Below, one piece after another: positions 34,174 through 43,890 of a stretch of DNA of 64,000 nucleotides. Origin of the DNA: an uncultured Opitutales bacterium. GTDB lineage: Bacteria > Verrucomicrobiota > Verrucomicrobiia > Opitutales > Intestinicryptomonadaceae. The translations under genes were made by a program, and so were the position numbers. The notes under the pieces are model-generated. The model made no database searches. It was given only the letters and a program-made list of their open reading frames with translations, and was not told the DNA's origin. The DNA is taken from positions 1-64,000 of the forward strand of contig CALXNZ010000006.1 in assembly GCA_944389885.1 (NCBI GenBank), given 5' to 3'. Numbering within the stretch: the stretch's first letter is position 1; every line of letters starts with the position of its first letter.

Positions 34174-36461
34174 AAAAAGACGAATTATTCGACGACATAT
34201 TGTCCATAATGCGCGGGGAAGATTATTCCCCCCTCACAATACAGCAATTATGCGACAAACTAAAGCTCCCGCGCAAACGCCTGCCGCGCGTGCGCAAGGC
34301 GGTGGAAGCCCTGGTCAGGCACGGGGATATAGCGAAAGTAAAAGGCGACAGATTTGGATTGCCTGCGGATCTGGATTTAATCAGCGGTATAATAGACTTC
34401 AGACAGACGGGCTGGGCGTTCCTCACTCCTTCTGACGGTTCAAGCAGCCTCGAGATACGGCCGGAGGACACCGGCGTGGCCCTCAACGGAGACAAAGTTC
34501 TCGCCCGCGTGCTTGCGCCCTCGCCCGCGCGCGATAAAAACAAGAAATACCGCAGAAAAAATTCCTACGATAAGAAAAAAGAGTATGTGGAACAATATCA
34601 GCCGAAGCGCAGGGCAAAAGTCATACGCATACTTGAGCGCGGCAACTCAAAAGTCATAGGCACCCTGCGCCGCTCGTATAATTTTTGGCATGTGGTTCCG
34701 GACAATCCCAGATTCTATTACGACGTAATCGTTGCCGACCCGGCGCACAGCGGAGTGTTCCCAAGACCCTCGGAAAACGACAAAGTTGTGGTTTCCCTAA
34801 ACGAATGGACACAACGCCACATGAATCCGACAGGAACCATAACAGAGAATCTCGGGGTAAGCCATACTCCGATGGCTGAATACAAGGCAATTCTTTCAAA
34901 ATACCGCCTCAATCCCGAATTTCCGCCAAGCGTAGATGCTGAAGCCAATAGGCTTCCCGATTCCGTGCAGAAGCGCGACATTATCGGCAGAAAGGATTTG
35001 CGCGGGGAGTTCATATTTACAATAGACCCAGAGGACGCAAAGGACTTCGACGACGCCGTTTCAATAAGGCGGCTCGGAGAGTCCGAATGGGAAGTAGGCG
35101 TGCATATTGCCGACGTATCATATTACGTCCGCGGAGGTGGAATTTTAGACAAGGAAGCTATGCGGCGCGGAAATTCGACATATCTTGTCGGGACGGTAAT
35201 TCCTATGCTTCCGTTTAAGCTTTCCAATGGGCTGTGTTCGCTGGTTGAGAATGAGGACAGGCTCGTGAAAAGCGTGTTTCTTACAATAGACGCCGACGGA
35301 ATATGTAAGGGCGCGCATTTTGCCAACTCTGTAATGCGCAGCGCTAAGCGCCTGAGTTATGAGCAGGCCTACGCGCTTCTAAAAGAAGAAGATTTAGACA
35401 GGATAAAGGCCGTAAAGCCCCCGGCCGAATACGATACAAAATACACCGGCAGGCCTCTCGATTCCCTTTCGGACAGCGAACTTTTACATCTGCGCGACAG
35501 CGTGCGGGAAATGTGGAAAGTCGCATCGGCATTGCGCAGAAGGCGTATGAAGAACGGGAGCCTGGATCTCGACATTCCCGAGATAAAGATTTTGTGCGAT
35601 AAAGACGGATACGCCGACAGAGTGGAAAAAGTTGCCTCCGACGAGAGCCATCAACTCATAGAGGAATTTATGCTTGCGGCGAACGAGTCGGTAGCCAAAG
35701 AGCTTTTCGGGGCCAGAATACCTTTCATATCGCGTGTGCACGACACTCCCGATATCGAAAAACTGAACGAGCTGCGCGAAGAGCTTGATTCATTCGGAAT
35801 AACCTGCGGCGATTTGTCTTCAAGAAAAGAAATCATGCGCGTGTTGCAGGCTATAAACCAGCACCCGCAAAGCTATCTGCTAAAGACAAAATTCCTGCGC
35901 AGCATGAAGCGCGCCGAATACAGGGCGGAAGCCGACGGACACTTTGGGTTAAACAAACAATATTACGCCCACTTCACATCTCCGATACGTAGGTACGCCG
36001 ATCTGGTCACGCACCGCTGTCTCGATTTTCTAATGCAAAAACGCGGAATAGAGTCTGCGCGCAGGCTTCCCGTGCAGATTCCGACGCTATCCGCCATGGC
36101 GGGAGCCGCCGCGCACGTTTCGGAAACGGAAATGAATTCCACGGAAGCCGAACGCGATTCTAAGAAAGTTAAGCTGCTCGAATATTTTGAACGCGCGATT
36201 GAAAGCGGAGAAACCTTTGAAGGATTCATCACCGCAGTGGCAAACCACGGATTCTTTGTTGAGCTCACAGAATCTATGGCGTCCGGATTTGTCCACAGCC
36301 ACGATTTGCGGGACGATTTCTACAAACTCTCCGCCGACACGAGAAAATTTGTCGGGCGCAGAACCGGAAAAACCTATGCAGTAGGAGACAAGATCAGAGT
36401 GCGCATAGAATCCGTCGACAGATTCAAGCGCCAAATAGATTTCTCCGTTGCGGAACATTAA
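34170..36461 (+). CDS. rnr: Ribonuclease R
   Basis: The 763-residue 3'-to-5' exoribonuclease degrades structured RNA. An N-terminal winged-helix (PLTIQQLCDKLKLPRKRL, to residue 75) precedes cold-shock-like domains. The RNB catalytic domain begins FTIDPEDAKDFDDAVSI, where the Asp cluster binds magnesium, and continues through HYAHFTSPIRRYADLVTHR. The S1 domain is at about residues 680-760 (FEGFITAVANHGFFVEL). There is no long basic tail. The start overlaps the hemX stop. Confidence 0.95.
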   Translation: MKKDELFDDILSIMRGEDYSPLTIQQLCDKLKLPRKRLPRVRKAVEALVRHGDIAKVKGDRFGLPADLDLISGIIDFRQTGWAFLTPSDGSSSLEIRPEDTGVALNGDKVLARVLAPSPARDKNKKYRRKNSYDKKKEYVEQYQPKRRAKVIRILERGNSKVIGTLRRSYNFWHVVPDNPRFYYDVIVADPAHSGVFPRPSENDKVVVSLNEWTQRHMNPTGTITENLGVSHTPMAEYKAILSKYRLNPEFPPSVDAEANRLPDSVQKRDIIGRKDLRGEFIFTIDPEDAKDFDDAVSIRRLGESEWEVGVHIADVSYYVRGGGILDKEAMRRGNSTYLVGTVIPMLPFKLSNGLCSLVENEDRLVKSVFLTIDADGICKGAHFANSVMRSAKRLSYEQAYALLKEEDLDRIKAVKPPAEYDTKYTGRPLDSLSDSELLHLRDSVREMWKVASALRRRRMKNGSLDLDIPEIKILCDKDGYADRVEKVASDESHQLIEEFMLAANESVAKELFGARIPFISRVHDTPDIEKLNELREELDSFGITCGDLSSRKEIMRVLQAINQHPQSYLLKTKFLRSMKRAEYRAEADGHFGLNKQYYAHFTSPIRRYADLVTHRCLDFLMQKRGIESARRLPVQIPTLSAMAGAAAHVSETEMNSTEAERDSKKVKLLEYFERAIESGETFEGFITAVANHGFFVELTESMASGFVHSHDLRDDFYKLSADTRKFVGRRTGKTYAVGDKIRVRIESVDRFKRQIDFSVAEH

Positions 36462-36466
36462 AATAT

Positions 36467-38179
36467 ATGGCCTACTTCATTAGGTTACTTATTTTTTGCG
36501 CCTTAGCGTCAGCAAGCTCTATAAGCCATGCAGCGGGCGAAAGGGTGCGGGTGTCGGATTTCGGGGCTATTCCTAACGACGGCAAATGCGATATGGAAGC
36601 CGTGGCAAAAGCCGTAAAATACGCAAAGAAAATCTCCGCAAAGAAAATAGTTTTCGACGCCGGGGTCTATGAATTTAACGTTGGAGATCCCGAAAAGAAG
36701 ACGGCCATAGTGCTTGACGGCATGGAAAATCTTGAGGTGTGCGGGGCGACTGATAGGGACGGCAATCCCGGAACCGTCCTGATGCGCAAATACAAATTCC
36801 GAAACGCCATAAGGGGAATGCCAATACTATACGCGGCAAATTGTCCGGAGCTCACCGTAAGGAATCTCGTGTTCGACAACAATCCGCGCTACATGACTTG
36901 CGGGGAAATAGTCGCGAACGACGGGAAATCCGTCACTGTAAAAATCCTTGAGGGAAATCCATGTCCCGACGGAACTCTGCTCTACTGCGCAAATCTATGG
37001 GACGCAAAGACGCATAATCTCAAGAAGAAGCCCAGCCTCACATTCGGCGGAGCAAACGTTGAAAGGCGCGCGGCCGAACTTACCGCAACGCGGACGGGCG
37101 CCCCGCAAGACAGGCTATTGCGCATACCTTCGCCTGACATCGCCGCAAATTCGGAGGTCGGAGACATTCTAAGCTGGAACTTCGGCTGGGAGGGGCTGCA
37201 AGTTCATTTTTTAAAATGCCGCAATCTTAGGGTCGAAAATATCACGACCCACAGCGCAATCGGATTTTGCATGCAGTCGTCATTTTGCCGCAACGTGAGG
37301 GGGACGCGCGTAAGGTTCAAAAGAGACGGAAACCAAATGCACGTTGGGTCGCGCGACGCATGGAAACTGTACTGCTGCAGCGGCACCGCGATAATCCGCG
37401 AATGCTATTTCGAGGGAGTGCGCTGGGACGGGCAAAACGTCCACGGGAGATTCGCCATACCGTTTGAGAAAATCGACGAACGAAGCGCAGTGTTCTCGTC
37501 GCATTTTCTCGGCTGCGAGGCGAAAATATTTATACCCGGGACAAAGGTCGGATTCTGGAAAGACAGGGACACGGAAGTTCGCCTCACGATAAAATCCGCG
37601 GAGGATTTGCCTCCAAGAGAAAGCGGTAAAAAGCGCTCAAAAGTGGAGTTTGTGGAGGAAATTCCAAGTTTTGCGGATAAAAAAACAGTATGCAATCTGT
37701 ACGGCATAAACATCGACTCCTATATTCTGCTCGACTCGGAATTCCGCAATATAGCCGGAACAGCCAGCCTTATAAGGAACGACAACGCCACAATATCCGG
37801 GTGCAAGTTCGACCACATAATGTATCCTGCCATATGCGTAGGCGGGGCCTTGTTTGAGGACGAAGGCGTAAGCTGCGCAAACACCCATATCGCCGACAAT
37901 TCATTCGACACCTGCGGGTGGTCGCCGCGCCACGACGGCCGCGGGGCCATAGCCCTCCGCTTGCAGTACAACAATAGGATTCCCCAAGCCAGAACTCCGT
38001 ACATAATGGGCGCCCACATTTCCGGAAACACAATAGCCAACTGTGATATAGGCATAGACGCCGCAGACGTCCGCAATCTCCACATCTCCGGCAACAAATT
38101 CATAAATACGCCCGTGCCCATATTGCACAAAAACAATCCCGACGCCCAAATATCGCCTTTGGATTGCAACAACCCATAA
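36467..38179 (+). CDS. Secreted beta-helix glycosidase, GH110-like
   Basis: The 570-residue protein has a signal peptide (MAYFIRLLIFCALASASSISHA) and a right-handed parallel beta-helix. VRVSDFGAIPNDGKCDMEAV is the opening of pectate-lyase-like helices. VRWDGQNVHGRF, after CSGTAIIRECYFEG, closely resembles the catalytic region of GH110 alpha-1,3-galactosidases (DDxxNVHG). The C-terminal rungs repeat GxxISGNTIxNC-like turns. GH110 enzymes remove alpha-1,3-linked galactose, including blood-group-B type ends. That substrate is an inference. It starts six bases after rnr, on the same strand. Confidence 0.7.
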   Translation: MAYFIRLLIFCALASASSISHAAGERVRVSDFGAIPNDGKCDMEAVAKAVKYAKKISAKKIVFDAGVYEFNVGDPEKKTAIVLDGMENLEVCGATDRDGNPGTVLMRKYKFRNAIRGMPILYAANCPELTVRNLVFDNNPRYMTCGEIVANDGKSVTVKILEGNPCPDGTLLYCANLWDAKTHNLKKKPSLTFGGANVERRAAELTATRTGAPQDRLLRIPSPDIAANSEVGDILSWNFGWEGLQVHFLKCRNLRVENITTHSAIGFCMQSSFCRNVRGTRVRFKRDGNQMHVGSRDAWKLYCCSGTAIIRECYFEGVRWDGQNVHGRFAIPFEKIDERSAVFSSHFLGCEAKIFIPGTKVGFWKDRDTEVRLTIKSAEDLPPRESGKKRSKVEFVEEIPSFADKKTVCNLYGINIDSYILLDSEFRNIAGTASLIRNDNATISGCKFDHIMYPAICVGGALFEDEGVSCANTHIADNSFDTCGWSPRHDGRGAIALRLQYNNRIPQARTPYIMGAHISGNTIANCDIGIDAADVRNLHISGNKFINTPVPILHKNNPDAQISPLDCNNP

Positions 38180-38193
38180 CAAACGAAACAGAC

Positions 38194-39582
38194 ATGAACA
38201 AAAGCATTGCATTTACGATTATATCGATATTCGCATCGTCCATAACATACTCCGGCATTGTCGAATCAATAGACGGCGCATATGCAAACGCCGAAAAATC
38301 GGCAGAAAAATTTAACGCCGCATACGCGGAAATTTCCGCCGCAAAGCAGGCGTTTATGGAAGGCGAATTCGCGGTGGAAAATGTGGCAAATATGATGTCG
38401 GAGTCCGAAGAGAGAAACCTCATCTTAAAAAACCGTCTAACTGCACTGCGCGGAAGGCTGCTATCTGAATCTTCAATATTTGAAAAGAACCTGGCCGAAT
38501 ACAAAGATGTAGAAGCCTCGCAAAAGGAATTGGCAAAAATTCTTCCCGCGGGGGAAAGGCGCATAGAATATGCGAACGGCCTGATAAAAGAGATTCGCAA
38601 AATCAGCCTTGAAAATCCCGGCGAAGCCCACTCCGACCGCAAATATGCCGAATCTATCTCGTCGGCTTACGAAAGCCAAAGAGATTCATTGCAGTCTATT
38701 ATGGCAGAATTTCCAAAATTGTCCGCGGAATTTGCGGTATGCCAACCTCAAATAGAGGGTATAGATACGTTTTTCAAGACGACAAAAAAGCATTTAGAAC
38801 AGGCGGAAATTCTGCAGGCGGAAAGCAAAGAAAAATTGGACAAGCTGTCCGCAGACTTGGATTCAATTTTAAAAACCATAGATTCCGCCAGGAGCGAGTT
38901 TCTGAAGGAGAGCTCCGATCTCGAGAGCGTGCGCAACAATTTTCACGATGAATATCTGCGGCTTTCAATATTTGTATTAAACGAGCTCCCGAAATCCGAC
39001 AAATGGGCAAATTCGGTGTTTGAAAATGCAAGGGCTGTAAACCTCCCGGAAGTCAGCGTAAATCTCGCCTCCTCCACAAAATGGGAGAAATCCAAAGTTA
39101 AGAAAGAGGGCCTGGCCGCGGGCGCAATATCCAATGCAGACGCCCGCCTCCAAAAGTTCTCCACCCAACTCAATGGGCCAGTTAAGCCATTGGATTCAAG
39201 AAACGCGCAAGCCGGCGTGCGCGCAGAGATATTAAAGCTTACCAACGCCATAAGCGCATTGACGAGGGAACTCGAGGCCGCAAAAGAAATATTCAGCGTG
39301 AAATTTTCAGAAATGCGCAATGCGATGGCGCGCATAAGCACGCAGAGCCAGACATCTTCAGCAATTTTATCCGACTCAATAACCAGGCTATCCGACGCCC
39401 AGCGCCTAAATTCGGAACTAACAATACTTGCCGGCCGCATAGATGTCGCAAAAGCCCAGAGCGCGGCAATGCTTCAAAAGCTGAAAGAATCTCTCTCAAA
39501 AGCAAAAGCCTTGACTGCAGAGGCAAAAAAATATTCGGAAGAAATGCAAAAATGCCGCGAGGCCGCGTCCAAAGAAATCTAA
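38194..39582 (+). CDS. Exported coiled-coil protein of unknown function
   Basis: The 462-residue product has a signal peptide (MNKSIAFTIISIFASSITYSG). Almost all the rest is charged helix rich in Ala, Glu, Lys and Ser, with heptad-like spacing (for example KHLEQAEILQAESKEKLDKL). A non-helical break at about residues 270-330 includes NLPEVSVNLASSTKW. No enzyme motif is present. It starts 14 bases after the GH110-like gene and is probably co-transcribed. It could act as a periplasmic spacer or envelope tether, but there is no direct support. Confidence 0.7.
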   Translation: MNKSIAFTIISIFASSITYSGIVESIDGAYANAEKSAEKFNAAYAEISAAKQAFMEGEFAVENVANMMSESEERNLILKNRLTALRGRLLSESSIFEKNLAEYKDVEASQKELAKILPAGERRIEYANGLIKEIRKISLENPGEAHSDRKYAESISSAYESQRDSLQSIMAEFPKLSAEFAVCQPQIEGIDTFFKTTKKHLEQAEILQAESKEKLDKLSADLDSILKTIDSARSEFLKESSDLESVRNNFHDEYLRLSIFVLNELPKSDKWANSVFENARAVNLPEVSVNLASSTKWEKSKVKKEGLAAGAISNADARLQKFSTQLNGPVKPLDSRNAQAGVRAEILKLTNAISALTRELEAAKEIFSVKFSEMRNAMARISTQSQTSSAILSDSITRLSDAQRLNSELTILAGRIDVAKAQSAAMLQKLKESLSKAKALTAEAKKYSEEMQKCREAASKEI

Positions 39583-39688
39583 ACTTCTTCGCTTGAGATT
39601 CTGTAGAATCCTTTGAAACTAAACATAATCCTCATGGCAGGCTTTATCTGCTCCTTGCAAAACCTGCCTTAAGTTTGCCGAACAACAA

Positions 39689-40660
39689 TCAGAGCGGCTC
39701 GATTCCGTCGAACAAATATTTGTCGATAAAATCGCGGCGCGCTTTTTTTATTTCCGCCCCGCTCATAGAAGGAGTTTTACTTTTATCGCGGCTCTTGAAG
39801 CTATGCCACGCGTTGGCGATTTCTATATATTGAACCTTCGCCCCTAATTTTTTTGCCTTGTCGTAAAAAATGCGAGCGCTTTCCACATCGACAAGCGTGT
39901 CATCGTCGCCTTGAATTACCATGACGGGAACGCTATTTGCGCTTAAATAAGTTATGGGGCTTATATCTTCGGCTTCTTTTCTGTTTTCCGCGGGATTACC
40001 CCCCAATATTCTCTCCATGCCCTTCTCGTTGGCAGTGAGATCTTTGGCTTTAGGATTTACAAAAGTGACGATTGGAGCCAATCCCACGGCGCAAACAAAT
40101 TGCGGGTTTTCGCCTTTTAGAGATTTGTCTCCCTCAAATACCGCATTGGGGGCAAGGGCTTCCATTAACGCCAGATGGCCTCCGGCAGAATGTCCGTACA
40201 CCGCCATACGGGAAGCGTCCAATCCAAATTTTTTCGCGTTTTTTACCAGGAATCTGGCTGCGTCCTTAGAGTCTATTATGCAGTCGCGCACGGTGCTCTT
40301 TACCGGCCCGGTTGTAAGCCTGTAAGATATCGTAGCGCAAGCGACGCCCCGTTGCGTGTAATATCCGATGTCGTCGCCCAAATGGTACCTGTCTCCGGAA
40401 TGCCAGCCTCCGCCGTGTATAAACATCACGAGCGGAGCCCCTTTCTTATAGCGTTTTTCGGGAAGCACTAAATCCAAAGACAACTCCAATCCGTCCACCT
40501 TTTTATAAACTATATCTCTTTGCACATTGAAATTTTTATACTGTGCCGTACCCCTATCGTATGCCTCTTTTGCTTTATCAACCGCTCCATTTCCAGCCGC
40601 AAAGCACGGCATATGCATGGAGATTAAAATTATTAGAAATATTCCAAACGCCTTTTTCAT
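39689..40660 (-). CDS. Secreted alpha/beta-hydrolase (esterase, HSL/BD-FAE-like)
   Basis: The 323-residue protein has a signal peptide (MKKAFGIFLIILISMHMPCFA). The oxyanion-hole motif HGGGWHSGDRY, nucleophile GHSAGGHLAL, the Asp of VIQGDDDTLVDVES and the His of NAWHSF form a full catalytic set. This arrangement fits the hormone-sensitive-lipase/esterase group that includes acetyl-xylan and feruloyl esterases. A role in removing ester groups from polysaccharides would fit the secreted glycosidases here, but the substrate is unknown. ATG 40660 lies in an AT-rich leader; the longer frame upstream is unlikely. Confidence 0.82.
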   Translation of the reverse strand: MKKAFGIFLIILISMHMPCFAAGNGAVDKAKEAYDRGTAQYKNFNVQRDIVYKKVDGLELSLDLVLPEKRYKKGAPLVMFIHGGGWHSGDRYHLGDDIGYYTQRGVACATISYRLTTGPVKSTVRDCIIDSKDAARFLVKNAKKFGLDASRMAVYGHSAGGHLALMEALAPNAVFEGDKSLKGENPQFVCAVGLAPIVTFVNPKAKDLTANEKGMERILGGNPAENRKEAEDISPITYLSANSVPVMVIQGDDDTLVDVESARIFYDKAKKLGAKVQYIEIANAWHSFKSRDKSKTPSMSGAEIKKARRDFIDKYLFDGIEPL

Positions 40661-40769
40661 ATTATATAATAATAAAATGCTCTCCCACGGCATTGCAATA
40701 AAAAGCCAGAATATCTTGAAATTAATTCTCCCCTTAAATGTTTGCGTAAACATCATACTTGCAAGGCAA

Positions 40770-40797
40770 ATAAAAAGGCGACTTGATAGTCGCCCTT
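40770..40797 (-). terminator. Terminator of the arginine operon
   Basis: GGCGACT (40777-40783) pairs with AGTCGCC (40788-40794) around TGAT; on the minus strand TTTTTATTT follows. It lies just past argF. Confidence 0.9.
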
Positions 40798-40829
40798 TGC
40801 TCGATTTGAAATATTTCCGCATTCGTTTC

Positions 40830-41777
40830 TTAGGCCTTATTCATGCGGGCAAGAGTTCCCAATACGGCCTTCTGCACATGGAGCCTATTCTCTGCCTGGT
40901 CAAATATTATGCTGCGATTCCCTTCCAGCACATCTGCGGAAACTTCCTCGCCGGCATGGGCGGGCAGGCAGTGCATAAATACGGCGTCTTTTGAGGCGAG
41001 TTTAAATAATTTTGAGTTTACCTGATAAGGAGACATCGCTTTTATGCGGGCGGCTTTTTCGTCTTCTTTGCCCATGCTTACCCAGACGTCGGTATATAGA
41101 ACGTCCGCGTCTTTTGCAGCTTCTTCCGGATTGGAAGTGAAGGAATAATTCTTTGGAATTCCTGCGTCCTTAAAGAGCTTGTCTAAAACCGGTTTCGGCT
41201 TGAACTCCTCCGGGCCGCAGAGGACTACGTTCACGCCGAACATGCTCCCGGTCAAGGCCAAAGAGTAGGCCATATTGCACGCAGTATCCCCAAAGAACAC
41301 AAGTTTGCGCCCCTTTACAGAATCTATATCGGATTCCCCTCCGCCGAAATATTCAGACATGGTAAATATATCCGTATAACTTTGGCAGGGATGCAAAAGA
41401 TCCGTAAGGGCGTTTACCACTGGAAGCCCCGAATATTTTGCGAAGTCCTCAACTATGTCCTGCCCAAAAGTTCTTATTACGATTCCGTGAAGATAGCGCC
41501 CCATAATGCGGGCGGTATCAGGAACGGTTTCTCCGCGGGATATTTGCAAGTCCGACGAATTTATAACCATGGGATGCCCGCCAAGTTCGTAAACCCCAAC
41601 CTCGAAAGAAAGGCGTGTGCGCGTGCTCTTTTTAAAGAAAACCAAGCCCCAGCTTTGTCCCTTTAAAATATCCGTGACTCCGGCAGAACGCAATTTTTTA
41701 TAACGGGCGGCAAGCTCGAAAACGCCTGCGGCTTCGGCGGGGGTAAAATCTGTATCTTTTAAAAATGATCTTGGCAT
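40830..41777 (-). CDS. argF: Ornithine carbamoyltransferase
   Basis: The 315-residue enzyme makes citrulline from ornithine and carbamoyl phosphate. The carbamoyl-phosphate loop KKSTRTRLSFE, the HPCQ motif in LLHPCQSYTDIF, and the ornithine motif HCLPAHAGEEVS are intact. The SMG ornithine loop appears as WVSMGKEDE. It is the last gene of the argC-J-B-D-F run and is two bases after argD. Confidence 0.96.
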   Translation of the reverse strand: MPRSFLKDTDFTPAEAAGVFELAARYKKLRSAGVTDILKGQSWGLVFFKKSTRTRLSFEVGVYELGGHPMVINSSDLQISRGETVPDTARIMGRYLHGIVIRTFGQDIVEDFAKYSGLPVVNALTDLLHPCQSYTDIFTMSEYFGGGESDIDSVKGRKLVFFGDTACNMAYSLALTGSMFGVNVVLCGPEEFKPKPVLDKLFKDAGIPKNYSFTSNPEEAAKDADVLYTDVWVSMGKEDEKAARIKAMSPYQVNSKLFKLASKDAVFMHCLPAHAGEEVSADVLEGNRSIIFDQAENRLHVQKAVLGTLARMNKA

Positions 41778-41779
41778 TG

Positions 41780-42982
41780 TTAGAGTCCCTTCATTGTTTT
41801 ATCGAAAATTTTCAAGGCTTTATCTATATCCGACTTTTTTATATTAAGAGGCGGCAGAAAACGCAGGGCGTTTGATCCAGCGGGAATCAGGACAAGCCCG
41901 TTGGCGCGCAATTTGGAGCAAACTTCCGCGTTGGAAAGCGGCTCTTTAAAGAGCACGGCCCTCATCAAGCCGAGCCCTCTGGCAAGTTTTATTTTATCGG
42001 GATATTTCTTTGCGATTTCGTCGAGGCCTTTTCCCAAATAAGCCCCGAGTTTTTTTGCGTTTGCCGCAAGCGAACAGCGGTCGAGCTCGTCAAGAGTCGC
42101 CAATGCCGCCGCGCAAGCCAGAGGATTTCCCCCGAAAGTTGTCCCGTGGGTTCCCGGAGTAAGAAGATCCGCGCAAGTCTTTGAGAGCCATACGGCCCCT
42201 ATGGGGAATCCGCCTCCCAAGCCCTTCGCCATGGATACTCCGTCGGCCTTTACCTTGTAGAGCTGCGACGCCAAGAAAGCCCCACACCTGCCAAATCCGC
42301 ATTGGACTTCGTCGAACAGCAACAAGGCGTTGTACTTATCGCATAGCTTGCGCAGGCCCTTTAAAAATTCCGGTGTAGCGGGGGTGACACCGCTCTCTCC
42401 CTGCACGGGTTCCACGAGTACTGCCGCGACATCGTCGCCCATAAGCTTCTCAAAACTTTCGAGGTCGTTGAAATTGCCGTATGAGAACCCGTCCAATAGG
42501 GGCGAAAAGCCCTTTTGGACTTTGTGTTGGGCAGTGGCTGCCAAAGCTCCGAGAGTGCGGCCGTGAAAGCAATCAACCGCCGTCAATACCCTATATTTAC
42601 GGCCTTCCTCCCCCGTCACCCGCATGCCGTGCAGACGGGCCACTTTCAGGAGAGCCTCGTTTGCCTCCGTGCCGCTATTGCAGATGAACGCGCGCCCCAT
42701 TCCCACGGAACGCACTATTTTTTCCAAGAGATCCGCTTGCTGAGACGTGAGATAGAGATTGCTGCAATGCGCCATTTTCGAGGCCTGGGCGGCGACGGCT
42801 TTTACCCAACGAGGATTCGCATGCCCTATGCTGTTTACTGCGATACCCGCTCCGAAATCCAAATATTTTTTCCCGTCGGCTCCGTATAAAACGCAGCCTT
42901 TGCCCCCCACCACTTCAAAGTCACGCACGCCGAAGTTTGGGGTGGCGTACTTTGCGTATTTCTCTTTTACGGTCATTTTCAT
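41780..42982 (-). CDS. argD: Acetylornithine aminotransferase
   Basis: The 400-residue PLP enzyme transfers an amino group to N-acetylglutamate semialdehyde. FICNSGTEANEALLKVAR, CFHGRTLGALAATAQ, FDEVQCGFGRCG and the cofactor lysine in GVSMAKGLGGGFPIGAV are all present. The neighbouring arg genes make the ArgD assignment safe over related aminotransferases. It is two bases from both argB and argF. Confidence 0.96.
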   Translation of the reverse strand: MKMTVKEKYAKYATPNFGVRDFEVVGGKGCVLYGADGKKYLDFGAGIAVNSIGHANPRWVKAVAAQASKMAHCSNLYLTSQQADLLEKIVRSVGMGRAFICNSGTEANEALLKVARLHGMRVTGEEGRKYRVLTAVDCFHGRTLGALAATAQHKVQKGFSPLLDGFSYGNFNDLESFEKLMGDDVAAVLVEPVQGESGVTPATPEFLKGLRKLCDKYNALLLFDEVQCGFGRCGAFLASQLYKVKADGVSMAKGLGGGFPIGAVWLSKTCADLLTPGTHGTTFGGNPLACAAALATLDELDRCSLAANAKKLGAYLGKGLDEIAKKYPDKIKLARGLGLMRAVLFKEPLSNAEVCSKLRANGLVLIPAGSNALRFLPPLNIKKSDIDKALKIFDKTMKGL

Positions 42983-42984
42983 AA

Positions 42985-43878
42985 TTAGATGGAATCGTTT
43001 ACTATTTCTGTTCCTATGCCCTGGTCTGTGAATATCTCCAAAAGCAGGCTATGCGGCATATATCCGTCTATAAAGTGAACCCTGCGCACGCCATTCCTGA
43101 GGGCTTCTACGCCGCTATCAACCTTGGGCGTCATGCCTCCGCCTATCACTCCGCTCTCTTTTAGGGAATCCACCTGGCTCAATTTGAGATGCGATATCAA
43201 TGTGGACGGATCCTTGGTATCGCGCATCAATCCCGCTACATCGCATAGAAACACGAGCCTGCGCGCCTGCAAAGCCCTTGCAACCGCCGCAGCAGCAACG
43301 TCCGCATTGGTATTGTAAACGAGCCCATTGTCGTCCAATGCTATCGGCGACACCACCGGAGTTTTGCCGTGCGCGAGAACGTCGAGAATATCGGCCGCAT
43401 TCACCCTATAAACCTCTCCGACGAATCCCAAATCCAAGATTTCGCCCGAAGGGCCTTTAGAATAGTGCTTTTTGCATACCAAAACATCGTTTCCTCTGAC
43501 AGACTGGGCCGGACAACCGTGAGAATCCAATAGCTTGCATATTTCCGAATTAACTTCGCCATTGAGAACATTCTCTACTATTTTTATGGCGTTTGCGTCA
43601 GTGACGCGCAATCCGTTTAGGAATTTTGCCTGAAGCCCCGACGCACTCATAGCCCTATTTATGGCCTTGCCGCCCCCGTGGACCACCACCACCCTTATGC
43701 CGACAGATGCCAAAAAGGCTATGTCTTGAGCCACCATTCCGCGGACTTCGGGGTTTGGATCGTCCATAAACGCCCCGCCGTATTTCACCACGAAAACCGA
43801 TCCCTTAAAGCGCTGTATGTACGGCAGAGCCTCTATAAGGATTCCCGCCTTTTTTGTAATTTCCACAAAAGTATCCAT
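42985..43878 (-). CDS. argB: Acetylglutamate kinase
   Basis: The 297-residue kinase phosphorylates N-acetylglutamate. FVVKYGGAFMDD, VVVVHGGGKAINRAM, and LVYNTNADVAAAAVARAL are the phosphate and substrate motifs, followed by GGMTPKVDSGVEAL. The N-terminal helix (TFVEITKKAGILIEALPYIQRF) is the extension linked to arginine feedback inhibition in hexameric enzymes, so the enzyme may be arginine-sensitive. ATG 43878 is used; an in-frame TTG is three codons upstream. Confidence 0.95.
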   Translation of the reverse strand: MDTFVEITKKAGILIEALPYIQRFKGSVFVVKYGGAFMDDPNPEVRGMVAQDIAFLASVGIRVVVVHGGGKAINRAMSASGLQAKFLNGLRVTDANAIKIVENVLNGEVNSEICKLLDSHGCPAQSVRGNDVLVCKKHYSKGPSGEILDLGFVGEVYRVNAADILDVLAHGKTPVVSPIALDDNGLVYNTNADVAAAAVARALQARRLVFLCDVAGLMRDTKDPSTLISHLKLSQVDSLKESGVIGGGMTPKVDSGVEALRNGVRRVHFIDGYMPHSLLLEIFTDQGIGTEIVNDSI

Positions 43879-43890
43879 ATCATTCAAAGG

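Noticed and set aside
39636-39675. GGCAGG/CCTGCC pair after the coiled-coil gene
   Set aside because: The loop is over 20 bases and the T-tract is poor; a real terminator is not clear.
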